Assembly: GCA_965237775.1 (NCBI GenBank)
Contig: OZ250155.1
Location: 3,286,001-3,350,000 of the forward strand
Source of the DNA: CATOSP01 sp965237775
GTDB lineage: Bacteria; Chloroflexota; Dehalococcoidia; Lucifugimonadales; UBA3495
DNA length: 64,000 nucleotides
Direction of reading: 5' to 3'
A program made the translations under genes and the position numbers. A model generated the notes under the pieces. That model was not told the DNA's origin. It did no database searches and saw only the letters and a list, made by a program, of their open reading frames with translations. How positions within the stretch are numbered: position 1 is the first letter of the stretch; each line of letters opens with the position of its first letter. This document shows, piece by piece, positions 51,179 to 59,340 of this stretch.

Positions 51179-51705
51179 ATGAAAGGCCGGGTACTGGACT
51201 ATTCCCCAGAGACCGAAACAGGTCTAAATTTCCGGGGACGATGGGGCCAGATATTCATTTATCGCGGCAAATTGGAGCGACTATCGCGGCAAATTGGAGC
51301 GACGCGGGTCAACCCCGCCGGGGACTGCGAGTAGATTTTGAAGCCTCGGGCGGGACCGCACTGGCAATATACGTTGACCTGGCCCCAGGAGTAGACGTAT
51401 CCGTGGGAGTCGCGGCCCAACAACCTGCCAACTTGAGCCAATCCCCTGGAGGCTACGTACCTACCACCTACCCCAAGAGTAAGGTGGCGGCCGGGTTGCT
51501 GGCGTTTTTCCTCGGCGGATTCGGAATACATAAGTTCTACCTCGGTTACGTCGGAGCAGGCATAGTTCACATCATTCTCACTATTACGATTATTGGAATA
51601 CTCGTGAATTGGCTGATCTTGCTCATAGAAACCATCATTTACTTGACGAAATCAGACCAAGACTTCCATCAGACCTACGTTGTAGGCAGACGAAGTCTCT
51701 TCTGA
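51179..51705 (+). pseudogene. TM2-domain protein gene with an extra base and a 22-bp tandem duplication
   Basis: The natural start is ATG 51179 after GGAGGGCGAC, giving MKGRVLDYSPETETGL. An extra A at about 51227 shifts the frame; past it ISGDDGARYSFIAANWSD reads correctly. The 22 bases TATCGCGGCAAATTGGAGCG(AC) are then repeated in tandem at about 51259-51302, which shifts again. From there the third frame runs through GQPRRGLRVDFEASGG and a TM2 domain (AGLLAFFLGGFGIHKFYLG, with a second helix and C-terminal tail). TM2 proteins are small membrane proteins of unclear role. An internal ATG at 51241 leaves 154 codons open, but its first 20 residues are frame-shifted sequence. Confidence 0.75.
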
Positions 51706-51765
51706 ATTCGATTGGAAACACGGCTCATCAAGGGAATGCAATCTAGCGATCAGGAGGCCAGGGCC

Positions 51766-52818
51766 ATGCCAGTCTTTGACCCCGAATATTTGCACAGGGT
51801 GACCTACCATATCTACCGGGCGAAGGGCGTCTCCCATGAAGAGGCGGAAATCGTCGCCGCCCACCAAGTGAAGGCCAACCTGGTCGGCCACGACTCCCAC
51901 GGCGTGATACACATTACCGATTACGTGGGGCGCATCGACCGGGGCCACATCGTACCCGGCGCTCCGTTCGAGATCGTCAACGAAACCCCCGCGACGGCGG
52001 TCATCAACGGCAACTGGGGCTTCGGCTTCGTGGTGACCGAACGCGCCATGCGCATGGCAATCGAAAAAGCGAAGGTCAACGGCGTCGCGGCCATCACCGT
52101 CCATTATCAGAGCCACATCGGCCGGCTGGGAGATTACCCGACGATGGCCGCGAACGAAGGAATGATCGGAATGATAACCGCCGATTCCGGGGCGGGCCCC
52201 AAGTCGGTAGCTCCCTTCGGCGGCAGGGCCCGGCGTTTGGGCACCAATCCCATTTGTATCGGCGTCCCCAGCGACCTCGAGGGCACCGTGTTGCTGGACA
52301 TGGCCAGCAGCGCCGTAGCCGCGGGCAAGATTGGCCTGGCCAGGAGCCGGGGCGAACAAGTGCCGCCAGGGTGGCTCATCGACAAGGACGGCAACCCGAC
52401 GACCGACCCGGATGACTATCGCGAAGGGGGCGCGATTTTGCCCGTTGGCGCGGACCAAGGCCACAAGGGGTATGCCCTCTCTTTCATGGTGGAGACCTTT
52501 TCGGCCCTGCTCACCGGGCTGGGATTCGGGATCGATCCTCAGGCTCGGCACAACGACGGCGTGTTCATCGCCGTGTTCAACGTGGAGCATTTCCGGCCCC
52601 TGGACACGTTCAAGCGGGAAGTCAAGGAGTTCGCCGAGTTCGTCAAGACCTCTCCCCCAGCCCCTGGTTTCACCGAGGTCCTTTATCCGGGAGAGCCGGA
52701 GTTTCGCACGGAGCAGACCCGCCGGCGCGACGGGATATTCGTTGAGGACCCCACATGGGAGGAGATCAGGGGGATTATGAGGGATTTGGGGGTAGAGGAA
52801 GCCGTCGGTCAACCGTGA
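51766..52818 (+). CDS. Ldh2/malate-lactate dehydrogenase family oxidoreductase
   Basis: The 350-residue protein belongs to the non-Rossmann NAD(P)H oxidoreductases (malate/L-sulfolactate/ureidoglycolate dehydrogenase, Ldh2/YlbC). Landmarks are GHDSHGVIHITDYV with a catalytic His, VHYQSHIGRLGDYP with another, RLGTNPICIGVPS in the cofactor site, and LPVGADQGHKGYALSFMVE. The ATG at 51766 follows AGGAGG by 8 bases, better than codons upstream. Such enzymes reduce 2-oxoacids; the substrate is unknown. A tandem repeat array begins about 100 bases downstream. Confidence 0.92.
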   Translation: MPVFDPEYLHRVTYHIYRAKGVSHEEAEIVAAHQVKANLVGHDSHGVIHITDYVGRIDRGHIVPGAPFEIVNETPATAVINGNWGFGFVVTERAMRMAIEKAKVNGVAAITVHYQSHIGRLGDYPTMAANEGMIGMITADSGAGPKSVAPFGGRARRLGTNPICIGVPSDLEGTVLLDMASSAVAAGKIGLARSRGEQVPPGWLIDKDGNPTTDPDDYREGGAILPVGADQGHKGYALSFMVETFSALLTGLGFGIDPQARHNDGVFIAVFNVEHFRPLDTFKREVKEFAEFVKTSPPAPGFTEVLYPGEPEFRTEQTRRRDGIFVEDPTWEEIRGIMRDLGVEEAVGQP

Positions 52819-52918
52819 TGCGAGGATTGCAAGGCCGGGCCAGCCTAGCTGCCGGCCGCGTCAGGCATTACTGGCATGCCTCTCAGCTAAAGATGGCCGG
52901 AATGCCCCTCCGAGCGGA

Positions 52919-53208
52919 GCCGAACGGCCACCGCTCACCCTGAGTGCAGCGTAGCGGAGTCGAAGGGCCACCGCTCACCCTGAGTGCAGCGTAGCGGAGT
53001 CGAAGGGCCACCGCTCACCCTGAGCGCAGCGTAGCGGAGTCGAAGGGCCACCGCTCACCCTGAGCGCAGCGTAGCGGAGTCGAAGGGCCACCGCTCACCC
53101 TGAGCGCAGCGTAGCGGAGTCGAAGGGCCACCGCTCACCCTGAGCGTAGCGGCGCCGAGTCGAAGGGCCACCGCTCACCCTGAGCGTAGCGGAGCCGAAG
53201 GGCCGCTG
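52919..53208 (+). repeat. 40-bp tandem repeat array (seven units)
   Basis: Units of exactly 40 bases recur with CCACCGCTCACCCTGA at 52928, 52968, 53008, 53048, 53088, 53128 and 53168. Two units have AGTGCAGC, three AGCGCAGC, one has AGCGTAGCGGCGCC and the last is cut short. There are no variable spacers, so it is not a CRISPR. The core CCCTGAGCG...GTCGAAGGG is a dispersed repeat type seen in many bacteria. Confidence 0.9.
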
Positions 53209-53254
53209 ACAATTGCCGGTCGACCGATTGATTGCCCGCTGCTATTCTGGACTG

Positions 53255-53572
53255 GTGTCATTCTATGTGTACATACTCGAGTGCTCAGACGGTTCTTACT
53301 ACACCGGCCACACCGATGACTTGGAACGCCGTATGGCCGCACATGACATGGGGCATTACCCTGGATACACCCAGAAACGTCGACCGGTACGTTTAGCCTT
53401 TTGTGACGAGCTTCCGACTCGCCAGGAAGCGTACGAACGAGAGAGACAGATCAAAGGATGGAACAAGGCGAAAAAGAAACTCTTGATAGACAAGAATTGG
53501 GACGAACTAGCCCACTGGTCTAAACGCCAGCGGGATGGGCCCTTCGACTCCGCTACGCTACGCTCAGGGTGA
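53255..53572 (+). CDS. GIY-YIG nuclease-domain protein
   Basis: The 105-residue protein is a stand-alone GIY-YIG domain of the UPF0213 type: FYVYILECSDGSYYTGHT is the paired GIY/YIG strands, LERRMAAH gives the catalytic Arg, and EAYERERQIKGWNKAKK has the metal-binding Glu. It starts with GTG about 46 bases after a tandem repeat array. Its last residues, GPFDSATLRSG, are encoded by an inverted copy of the same repeat (53538-53579), which supplies the stop codon. Single-domain GIY-YIG proteins of this kind have unknown biological roles. The joint repeat and gene arrangement suggests the gene moved with, or acts on, these repeats. Confidence 0.88.
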   Translation: MSFYVYILECSDGSYYTGHTDDLERRMAAHDMGHYPGYTQKRRPVRLAFCDELPTRQEAYERERQIKGWNKAKKKLLIDKNWDELAHWSKRQRDGPFDSATLRSG

Positions 53573-53579
53573 GCGGTGG
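53538..53579 (-). repeat. Inverted copy of the 40-bp repeat at the end of the GIY-YIG gene
   Basis: Read on the minus strand this is CCACCGCTCACCCTGAGCG, then TAGCGTAGCGGAGTCGAAGG, matching the array unit at 52919-53208 in the opposite orientation. It overlaps the last 11 codons of the nuclease gene. Confidence 0.85.
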
Positions 53580-53666
53580 GGTTTTCCTATTGCTCACCAG
53601 GAAACGTCAGGCGCCGCGTCCTTCGAATAGGCGAGATTGGGCCCATGTTGGTCTAGTTCTGAGAAG

Positions 53667-54383
53667 TTACATTAGCCCCGCCCGCAGCTTCCTCAACAGC
53701 GGGATCTGGGCGATCTTCTCTTCGTCCAGGTCTTCCCAATAGATACCATTGGGGCGCGGCCACTCGCCATCGCAGATGATCAATTCATTCGGGGTTGCCA
53801 CGTAGGTCAAGGGGACGTCGTGCTGGGTCCAAGGCAACTCTTCCTCCAGCACCTGCATGGGATGGACTGTGGTGACCACCGGAGTATCCGGCCTCAGGAT
53901 GCCAGCGGCAGCGGCCAAGCCATATTCCAGGTCTGCGAACCCGCCTCCCTTACCCACACGTGTGCCCGTCCTGTCCACCGCCACCGAACCCGAGATAACC
54001 ATGTCCACCCTGTGCATCTCCTCGACCGTAACCAGCCGCCCGGACCGGAACGCGCCGGCGATAGTGGCCGCCTTGGCCGGAGTTGCCTCCATCCGTGACG
54101 GGTCCAACTCGACGAAGCACTGCTCTTTGCGCAGCCGGGGCACCGCCATGTACAGAATCTTGCCCTCTTCCAAAGCCCGTTGGCGGACGGCCCGTTGAGG
54201 CCGGTCGGGGTTGCTCTTCAGGACACGGGCGTCTTGCCAGGCTGGAACCAAAAACAGTTGCTCCGCCGCCTCTTTGTCTCCGTGGAATGCGGGTATCTTA
54301 TCGTGAACGTTCTTGCCCCGGGCTGCCCCCGCCCGTTCCAGCGCAGTCCAGACCTCTTCTCGTATCTGATCTTTGGTCCTCAT
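53667..54383 (-). CDS. 5-formyltetrahydrofolate cyclo-ligase-like protein
   Basis: The 238-residue protein has the 5-FCL/MTHFS fold: KDQIREEVWTALERAG at the start, RKEQCFVELDPS, and VGKGGGFADLEYGLAAAAG, the nucleotide-binding motif. In the classic enzyme it makes 5,10-methenyl-THF from 5-formyl-THF with ATP. This variant is longer (classic about 190 residues) and resembles the MTHFSD-like branch, so folate chemistry is likely but not certain. GGAGGCAG lies before the ATG at 54383. The upstream codons in frame look like non-coding sequence. Confidence 0.85.
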   Translation of the reverse strand: MRTKDQIREEVWTALERAGAARGKNVHDKIPAFHGDKEAAEQLFLVPAWQDARVLKSNPDRPQRAVRQRALEEGKILYMAVPRLRKEQCFVELDPSRMEATPAKAATIAGAFRSGRLVTVEEMHRVDMVISGSVAVDRTGTRVGKGGGFADLEYGLAAAAGILRPDTPVVTTVHPMQVLEEELPWTQHDVPLTYVATPNELIICDGEWPRPNGIYWEDLDEEKIAQIPLLRKLRAGLM

Positions 54384-54556
54384 CTGCCTCCCTGTGGCAC
54401 TCCTGGAATCCTTCCAGGCGGCAATACCGGCATACCCACTACGCCTCGTGATCGAGCTTGACCGAGTTGGCGAGATAGTATCATATACCTCCAAATAGGA
54501 TTCATTGCACATACAGAGATAAGGTACGAAACTGGACCGTTGGGACAACAAGCGCT

Positions 54557-54585
54557 TTGCCGCCCTTGGTAGATTGTGGTATACT
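54557..54585 (+). promoter_or_regulatory. Promoter of rpsO-pnp
   Basis: TTGCCG (54557-54562) and TATACT (54580-54585) are 17 bases apart, about 40 bases before the rpsO start. Confidence 0.7.
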
Positions 54586-54627
54586 CGTTGCGATTAAAAA
54601 GAGAAGGAAAAGGAAAATAAACTCAGG

Positions 54628-54884
54628 ATGCTAGACGCGGAAACCAGGCGCAGATCCACCGCCTCCACCCCAACGACACCGGCTCCACGGAACTCCAGGT
54701 AGCAATCCTCACAGAACGTATCAAGCAACTCACCGGGCATTTGCGCGTCCACAAGAAGGACGTCCATTGCCGCAGAGGGCTCGTTACTATGGTGTCCAAA
54801 CGGCGCAGGCTCCTGAATTACCTCACCAAAGAGGATGTCGGTCGATACCAATCGCTGATAACCCGTTTAGGGTTACGGCGGTAA
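54628..54884 (+). CDS. rpsO: 30S ribosomal protein S15, N-terminus disrupted by a frame lesion
   Basis: S15 binds 16S rRNA early in assembly of the small subunit. From 54651 one frame reads QIHRLHPNDTGSTELQVAIL, then ERIKQLTGHLRVHKKDVHC and so on to LITRLGLRR and stop, an ordinary S15. That frame has no start codon before an upstream TAA. The expected start ATG 54628 (MLDAETRR) is in another frame. Compared with normal S15 about 5-6 residues are missing between Arg and Gln, so a small deletion not divisible by three lies near 54648-54660. As S15 is nearly always needed, an assembly or sequencing error is the simplest explanation. A frame-shifting rescue is possible but unsupported. It is followed by pnp, the classic order. 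Confidence 0.88.
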
Positions 54885-54900
54885 CCTTCTCGCGCCCCGA

Positions 54901-54922
54901 CAGCACCCGCTCCAGGGTGCTG
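54901..54922 (+). terminator. Hairpin between rpsO and pnp
   Basis: CAGCACCC (54901-54908) and GGGTGCTG (54915-54922) form a perfect 8-bp stem with a GCTCCA loop, followed by TTTCAC. A hairpin at this place is known in E. coli as a partial terminator and processing site for the rpsO-pnp transcript. Confidence 0.7.
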
Positions 54923-54976
54923 TTTCACGTCTAGCAATTCCCCACCTGAGTGAAGCGAGGGTTCTTAACTTTTATT

Positions 54977-57268
54977 ATGCCCAAAGTAGTCGAACGCGCC
55001 ATCGGGCGCGAAGAGTTAATCATCGAGACCGGTAAATTGGCCGGTCAGGCACACGGCTCAGTTACCGTCCGCTTCGGCGAGACCATCATCCTGGCCACCG
55101 CAGTCATAGCGGACAAGCCAAGGGCCGCGGACATGGACTTCTTGCCCTTGACTGTGGACTACGAAGAGCGCCTTTACTCCGCCGGAAAGATCCCCGGCAG
55201 CTTCTTCCGCCGCGAGGGACGCCCCGGCCAAGAAGCGATCCTCACGTCCAGGTTAGTGGACCGGTCGATTCGCCCATTGTTCCCCAAGAGTCTTCATAAC
55301 GACATTCAGATCACCATCACCACCCTTTCGGCAGACGACGACAACCCACCGGAAATTCTTGCCATGGTCGGAGCGTCAGCCGCTTTGCATCTCTCTCAGA
55401 TTCCCTTCGCGGGGCCCATCGGCGCGACCCGCATCGGGTATAAAGACGGAGAGTACCTTATCAACCCCACTTATGCGGAAATTGCCCAATGCCAGTTGAG
55501 CATGGTCTTGTCCAGCACTGCCGACGCGATACTCATGGTGGAGGCCGGATCGGACGAGGTGACTGAGGAAGTCATCCTGGAAGGCATCAGGCTAGCCCAT
55601 GAGGCGAACCTCGAGGTCATCGGCCTAATTCAGCACCTGGGTGAAGACCTAGCCAAACCCAAGCTTGAAGTGGCTTCTGACGAAGGCCAGGCCAAGGAAC
55701 TGGAATCCAAAATCAAGTCGGTCCTCTACGGCCGCCTGGACACCCTCCTAGAAGAGAACCCCGAAAAGACCCTGATGGAGGCAACAGAAAACCGGCTGCA
55801 CGATGAAGTTGAGGAGAAACTGAGCGAGGAATATTCCTCGGGCAAAATCTCCGAAGGATTCAAAAGCGTCCTGAAGGAAGCCGTACGCAGCCGCATTCTG
55901 AACCAGGGAATCAGACCCGATGGACGCGGCACCACCGAAATCCGGCCTATCACCTGTGATGTTGGCCTCCTGCCACGGGCCCACGGATCAGGCCTGTTTA
56001 CCCGCGGCCACACCCAGGTAATGTCTGTCGTCACGCTTGCCTCTCTGTCAATGAAGCAGACTCTGGACACGGTGGGCCCGGTGGGCACCAAGCGGTTCAT
56101 GCACCATTACAACTTCCCGTCGTTCTCTACCGGCGAGGCCCGCCGCGTCGGGTCTCCGGGACGCCGTGAGATCGGTCATGGCGCATTGGCCGAGCGTGCG
56201 ATCCTACCCGCCTTGCCCTCGGAGGAAGAGTTCCCTTACGCCATACGGATCGTATCGGAAGTGCTGAGCTCTAACGGCAGCACCTCCATGGGTAGCGTTT
56301 GCGGCGCCATTCTTGGACTGATGGACGCAGGAGTGCCCATCAAGAAGTCTGTCGCAGGTATAGCGATGGGCCTGGTCACCGGAGACGACGGCCAGTTCGC
56401 AGTCCTAAGCGATATTCAAGGAGTCGAAGACTTCCTGGGCGACATGGACTTCAAGGTCGCCGGAACCGCGGACGGTGTCAACGCTCTGCAGATGGATATT
56501 AAACTAACGGGACTGAACCAGGACATCCTATCCCAGGCATTGGAGCAGGCCCGCGTGGGGCGGCTTCACATCCTGGACAAGATGAACCAGACCATATCAG
56601 AGCCCAAGGGCGAGATGAGCGCCTACGCCCCAAAGATGGTCCGGCTGAAGATCCCCGTCGAGAAGATCGGTGCATTGATCGGACCGGGAGGACGTGTCAT
56701 CAGGGGCATCTCCGAAGAGACTGGGACGTCAATCGACGTTCAAGACGATGGGGCGGTCACCATAGGCGGTTCTGACTCCAGAATGCTCGAGATGGCCCGC
56801 TCCAAGGTGGACGCTCTCACCAGAGAGCTAACAGTCGGAGATATCTTCACCGGCAAAGTGACCAGACTCACCAATTTCGGCGTCTTCGTCGAACTGCTCC
56901 CTGGGCGGGAAGGACTGGTGAGAAACGGGGACCTGGGTGAACTGGAATCCGACGTGGAAATGGGCCAGGAAATCACCGTAATGATCCAGGAAATTGACTC
57001 CCAGGGAAGGTTGAACCTCTCCCGTAAAGCCCTCTTCGGAGACAACGGTAGCCCCGAGGCGGCTCCCGCTCCCCGGCCCCCGGGAAACGACTTCAACAGA
57101 GGCGGCCGCCCCGGCGGGTTCAATGGTGGCCGAGGCGGTCAAGGAGACCGTGGACGCCGGCCGGGCGGTCCCGGAGGACCAAGGCCGGCCGGACCCAGGC
57201 CGGGTGGACCGAGTGGACCTGACCGCCGGTTCCTAGGCGGCGGAGGTGGGCCCAGGCCCGCAAGATAA
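54977..57268 (+). CDS. pnp: Polyribonucleotide nucleotidyltransferase
   Basis: PNPase degrades RNA phosphorolytically from the 3' end as a trimeric ring. The 763-residue protein has two RNase PH domains (about 1-215 and 320-540, with GQFAVLSDIQGVEDFLGDMD near the second active site), a helical linker, a KH domain (KIGALIGPGGRVIRGI) and an S1 domain (GKVTRLTNFGVFVELLPGREGLV). The last 70 or so residues are a Gly/Arg/Pro tail with several RGG-like and GGPRP segments, longer and more regular than usual. ATG 54977 matches the family N-terminus; the upstream GTG at 54950 is less likely. Confidence 0.97.
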   Translation: MPKVVERAIGREELIIETGKLAGQAHGSVTVRFGETIILATAVIADKPRAADMDFLPLTVDYEERLYSAGKIPGSFFRREGRPGQEAILTSRLVDRSIRPLFPKSLHNDIQITITTLSADDDNPPEILAMVGASAALHLSQIPFAGPIGATRIGYKDGEYLINPTYAEIAQCQLSMVLSSTADAILMVEAGSDEVTEEVILEGIRLAHEANLEVIGLIQHLGEDLAKPKLEVASDEGQAKELESKIKSVLYGRLDTLLEENPEKTLMEATENRLHDEVEEKLSEEYSSGKISEGFKSVLKEAVRSRILNQGIRPDGRGTTEIRPITCDVGLLPRAHGSGLFTRGHTQVMSVVTLASLSMKQTLDTVGPVGTKRFMHHYNFPSFSTGEARRVGSPGRREIGHGALAERAILPALPSEEEFPYAIRIVSEVLSSNGSTSMGSVCGAILGLMDAGVPIKKSVAGIAMGLVTGDDGQFAVLSDIQGVEDFLGDMDFKVAGTADGVNALQMDIKLTGLNQDILSQALEQARVGRLHILDKMNQTISEPKGEMSAYAPKMVRLKIPVEKIGALIGPGGRVIRGISEETGTSIDVQDDGAVTIGGSDSRMLEMARSKVDALTRELTVGDIFTGKVTRLTNFGVFVELLPGREGLVRNGDLGELESDVEMGQEITVMIQEIDSQGRLNLSRKALFGDNGSPEAAPAPRPPGNDFNRGGRPGGFNGGRGGQGDRGRRPGGPGGPRPAGPRPGGPSGPDRRFLGGGGGPRPAR

Positions 57269-57290
57269 CGGCCTATTAAGGTTAGACCAA

Positions 57291-57328
57291 AATGCGCCGG
57301 GCGCGGACAAGTCCGCACCCGGCGCATT
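57291..57328. terminator. Long hairpin after pnp
   Basis: AATGCGCCGGGCGCGGAC (57291-57308) pairs with GTCCGCACCCGGCGCATT (57311-57328) with one C/A mismatch, around a two-base AA centre. It is very stable but not followed by a T-run; termination or transcript-end protection is likely. Confidence 0.7.
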
Positions 57329-57451
57329 CACGCTTCGGTCCTTTGGGAGATCCCCCCGTACCAAGCTTCCCCACACATTTGATCCGTGCTAATATCCCAC
57401 CTAATATTTTCCCGCAACTGGACCCAATCCGAAACCGCGAGGGGGATCAAC

Positions 57452-58240
57452 ATGGCTCCCATAAGAGTGGTTGTCAACGGCGCCACTGGCAAGATGGGTA
57501 CGGAAACTGTCGGCGCTATCCGTAGCGTCGAAGACCTGGAACTGGCAGGCGCGGTCTGCCGCCGCGAGCGCGGTCCGGCGCTCTCTGTCCCGGGCGGTTC
57601 CGATGTGCCTCTCTCCACCGACCTATCCGCCATGCTCGAGTCGACTCAACCTGACGTCCTGGTGGACTTCACCAATGCGGCCGCCTGTATGGAAGCCGCC
57701 ATGATGGGCGCGGCCCGCTCCACCAACCTTGTCCTGGGCGCAAGCGGCCTCACCGACGACAACCTCCAGCAGCTCGACGCCGTGGCCCATGACAAGGGTA
57801 TAGGCATCGTAGTCGCGCCCAACTTCGCCCTGGGAGCGGTGGTGCTGAAAAAGCTGGCTGAGCAGGCTGCGGCCTATTTCGACTACGTGGACATCGTGGA
57901 AGCCCACCACGAGGCCAAGATCGACGCCCCGTCTGGCTTCGCCGTCGCCCTGGCCAAGAGCTTGGGAGACCAGAAAGAATTCACCAGGAACCAGACCGAG
58001 AAAGAGAACTTGCCCGGCGCCCGGGGGGCCGAATACAACGGTGTGACAATCCACAGCATCCGGATACCGGGACGCAGCGCACACCACGAAGTCATCATGG
58101 GAGCATTGGGCCAGACCATCTCCTTGAGGCACGACACCTTGGGCCGCGACTGCTATATGCCGGGTGTCCTGCGCTGTATCCGCGAGGTTGTGAAGCGTCC
58201 GGGTCTTGTGGTAGGCTTGGAAAATATTCTGGGCTTGTAG
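57452..58240 (+). CDS. dapB: 4-hydroxy-tetrahydrodipicolinate reductase
   Basis: DapB reduces hydroxy-tetrahydrodipicolinate in lysine and diaminopimelate synthesis. The 262-residue protein has the Rossmann motif VVNGATGKMG, VDFTNAAA, VVAPNFALGA and EAHHEAKIDAPSG with the catalytic His and Lys, then IHSIRIPG. GGGGGATC lies before the ATG at 57452. It begins an operon with asd, an aldehyde dehydrogenase gene and dapA, with 20-32 base gaps. Confidence 0.96.
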   Translation: MAPIRVVVNGATGKMGTETVGAIRSVEDLELAGAVCRRERGPALSVPGGSDVPLSTDLSAMLESTQPDVLVDFTNAAACMEAAMMGAARSTNLVLGASGLTDDNLQQLDAVAHDKGIGIVVAPNFALGAVVLKKLAEQAAAYFDYVDIVEAHHEAKIDAPSGFAVALAKSLGDQKEFTRNQTEKENLPGARGAEYNGVTIHSIRIPGRSAHHEVIMGALGQTISLRHDTLGRDCYMPGVLRCIREVVKRPGLVVGLENILGL

Positions 58241-58264
58241 CTAGGCCAACTCAGAGAGGAGTTT

Positions 58265-59308
58265 GTGCAAGACCTGACCTTGGGCGTTGTGGGCGCCACC
58301 GGAGCCGTGGGTACAGAGTTTCTGAAAATCGTCGAATCTCGTTACAAGCAGCTACCCAAGATCAAGGCCCTCGCCTCCAGCCGGTCGGCAGGCAGGAGGC
58401 TCAAGGTAGGTCACCAAGAGCTGGTGGTAGAAGAGACCACGGAAGCCTCCTTTGCGGACGTAGACATCGCCTTCATTTCCGTGACTACGGAAATGAGCCG
58501 CCACTTTGGCCCTATCGCCGTAGAAGCCGGCGCGGTGGTCATCGACGACAGTTCCGCCTTCCGAATGGACGAAGACGTACCCTTAGTGGTGCCTGAAGTC
58601 AACGGCGCGGATGTCGAGGACCACCGGGGAATAATATCGATACCCAATTGCTCAACGACTCCCATCGTGATGGTCTGCCATCCCCTTCAGCAGCTCAGTC
58701 CCGTTGTCCGTATCGTAGCGGATACCTATCAATCGGTATCCGGCGCCGGGGGCGCGGCGATGGTAGAGCTCACGGAGCAGACTGGCGAACTTCTGCAAGG
58801 TAAAGAAGCCCATCCGGAAGCGATGGACGACCAGATTGGGTTCAACGTGATTCCGCGCATCGACCGGTTCCTGGACAGCGGGTACACCAACGAAGAGCAG
58901 AAGATGGTCCAGGAGTCCCGCAAGATCATGCACCGCCCGGACCTATTGGTCTCCGCGACTTGCGTGAGGGTTCCGGTCTTAGTATCCCACAGCGCGGCGG
59001 TCCACGTAGAGTTTCAGGAGCCCGTCTCCCCCGAGGAAGCCAGGGAGGTCCTGAACGCCGCACCGGGCGTTACTGTGTTGGACGACCCGCAACGCGGGCT
59101 CTACCCCATGCCGTGGAACGTGGCGGGGGAAGATGATGTGTTCGTCGGGCGTATTCGCCGCGACCTCTCCCACCCGAAAGGGTTGGTGATGTGGGTGGTG
59201 TCCGACAATTTGCGGAAAGGGGCGGCCCTTAACTCCGTCCAGATAGCCGAAGAATTGGTAGCCCGCCAGTGTCTCAGGCCTCGGCAGGGCAGTGGTGTGG
59301 CGAGTTAA
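58265..59308 (+). CDS. asd: Aspartate-semialdehyde dehydrogenase
   Basis: Asd makes aspartate semialdehyde from aspartyl phosphate, the branch point to lysine, threonine and methionine. The 347-residue protein has GVVGATGAVGTEFLK (NADP loop), SIPNCSTTPIVM with the catalytic Cys, and QSVSGAGG. The general-base His is likely in the C-terminal segment near VRVPVLVSHSAAV. The GTG start follows AGAGGAG by 5 bases, 24 bases after dapB. Length is normal. Confidence 0.96.
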   Translation: MQDLTLGVVGATGAVGTEFLKIVESRYKQLPKIKALASSRSAGRRLKVGHQELVVEETTEASFADVDIAFISVTTEMSRHFGPIAVEAGAVVIDDSSAFRMDEDVPLVVPEVNGADVEDHRGIISIPNCSTTPIVMVCHPLQQLSPVVRIVADTYQSVSGAGGAAMVELTEQTGELLQGKEAHPEAMDDQIGFNVIPRIDRFLDSGYTNEEQKMVQESRKIMHRPDLLVSATCVRVPVLVSHSAAVHVEFQEPVSPEEAREVLNAAPGVTVLDDPQRGLYPMPWNVAGEDDVFVGRIRRDLSHPKGLVMWVVSDNLRKGAALNSVQIAEELVARQCLRPRQGSGVAS

Positions 59309-59340
59309 CCAGTCCCATAGGGAAGAAAGGTTGGCCAACA

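Noticed and set aside
52919..53208. Tandem array as a CRISPR
   Set aside because: The 40-bp units abut with no unique spacers and there are no cas genes in the window.
54594..54851. Minus-strand open frame over rpsO
   Set aside because: The plus strand encodes S15 here; the minus frame has a low-complexity start and no homology that I recognise.
57329..57451. Lysine riboswitch before dapB
   Set aside because: The space is too short for the lysine aptamer and lacks its conserved elements.
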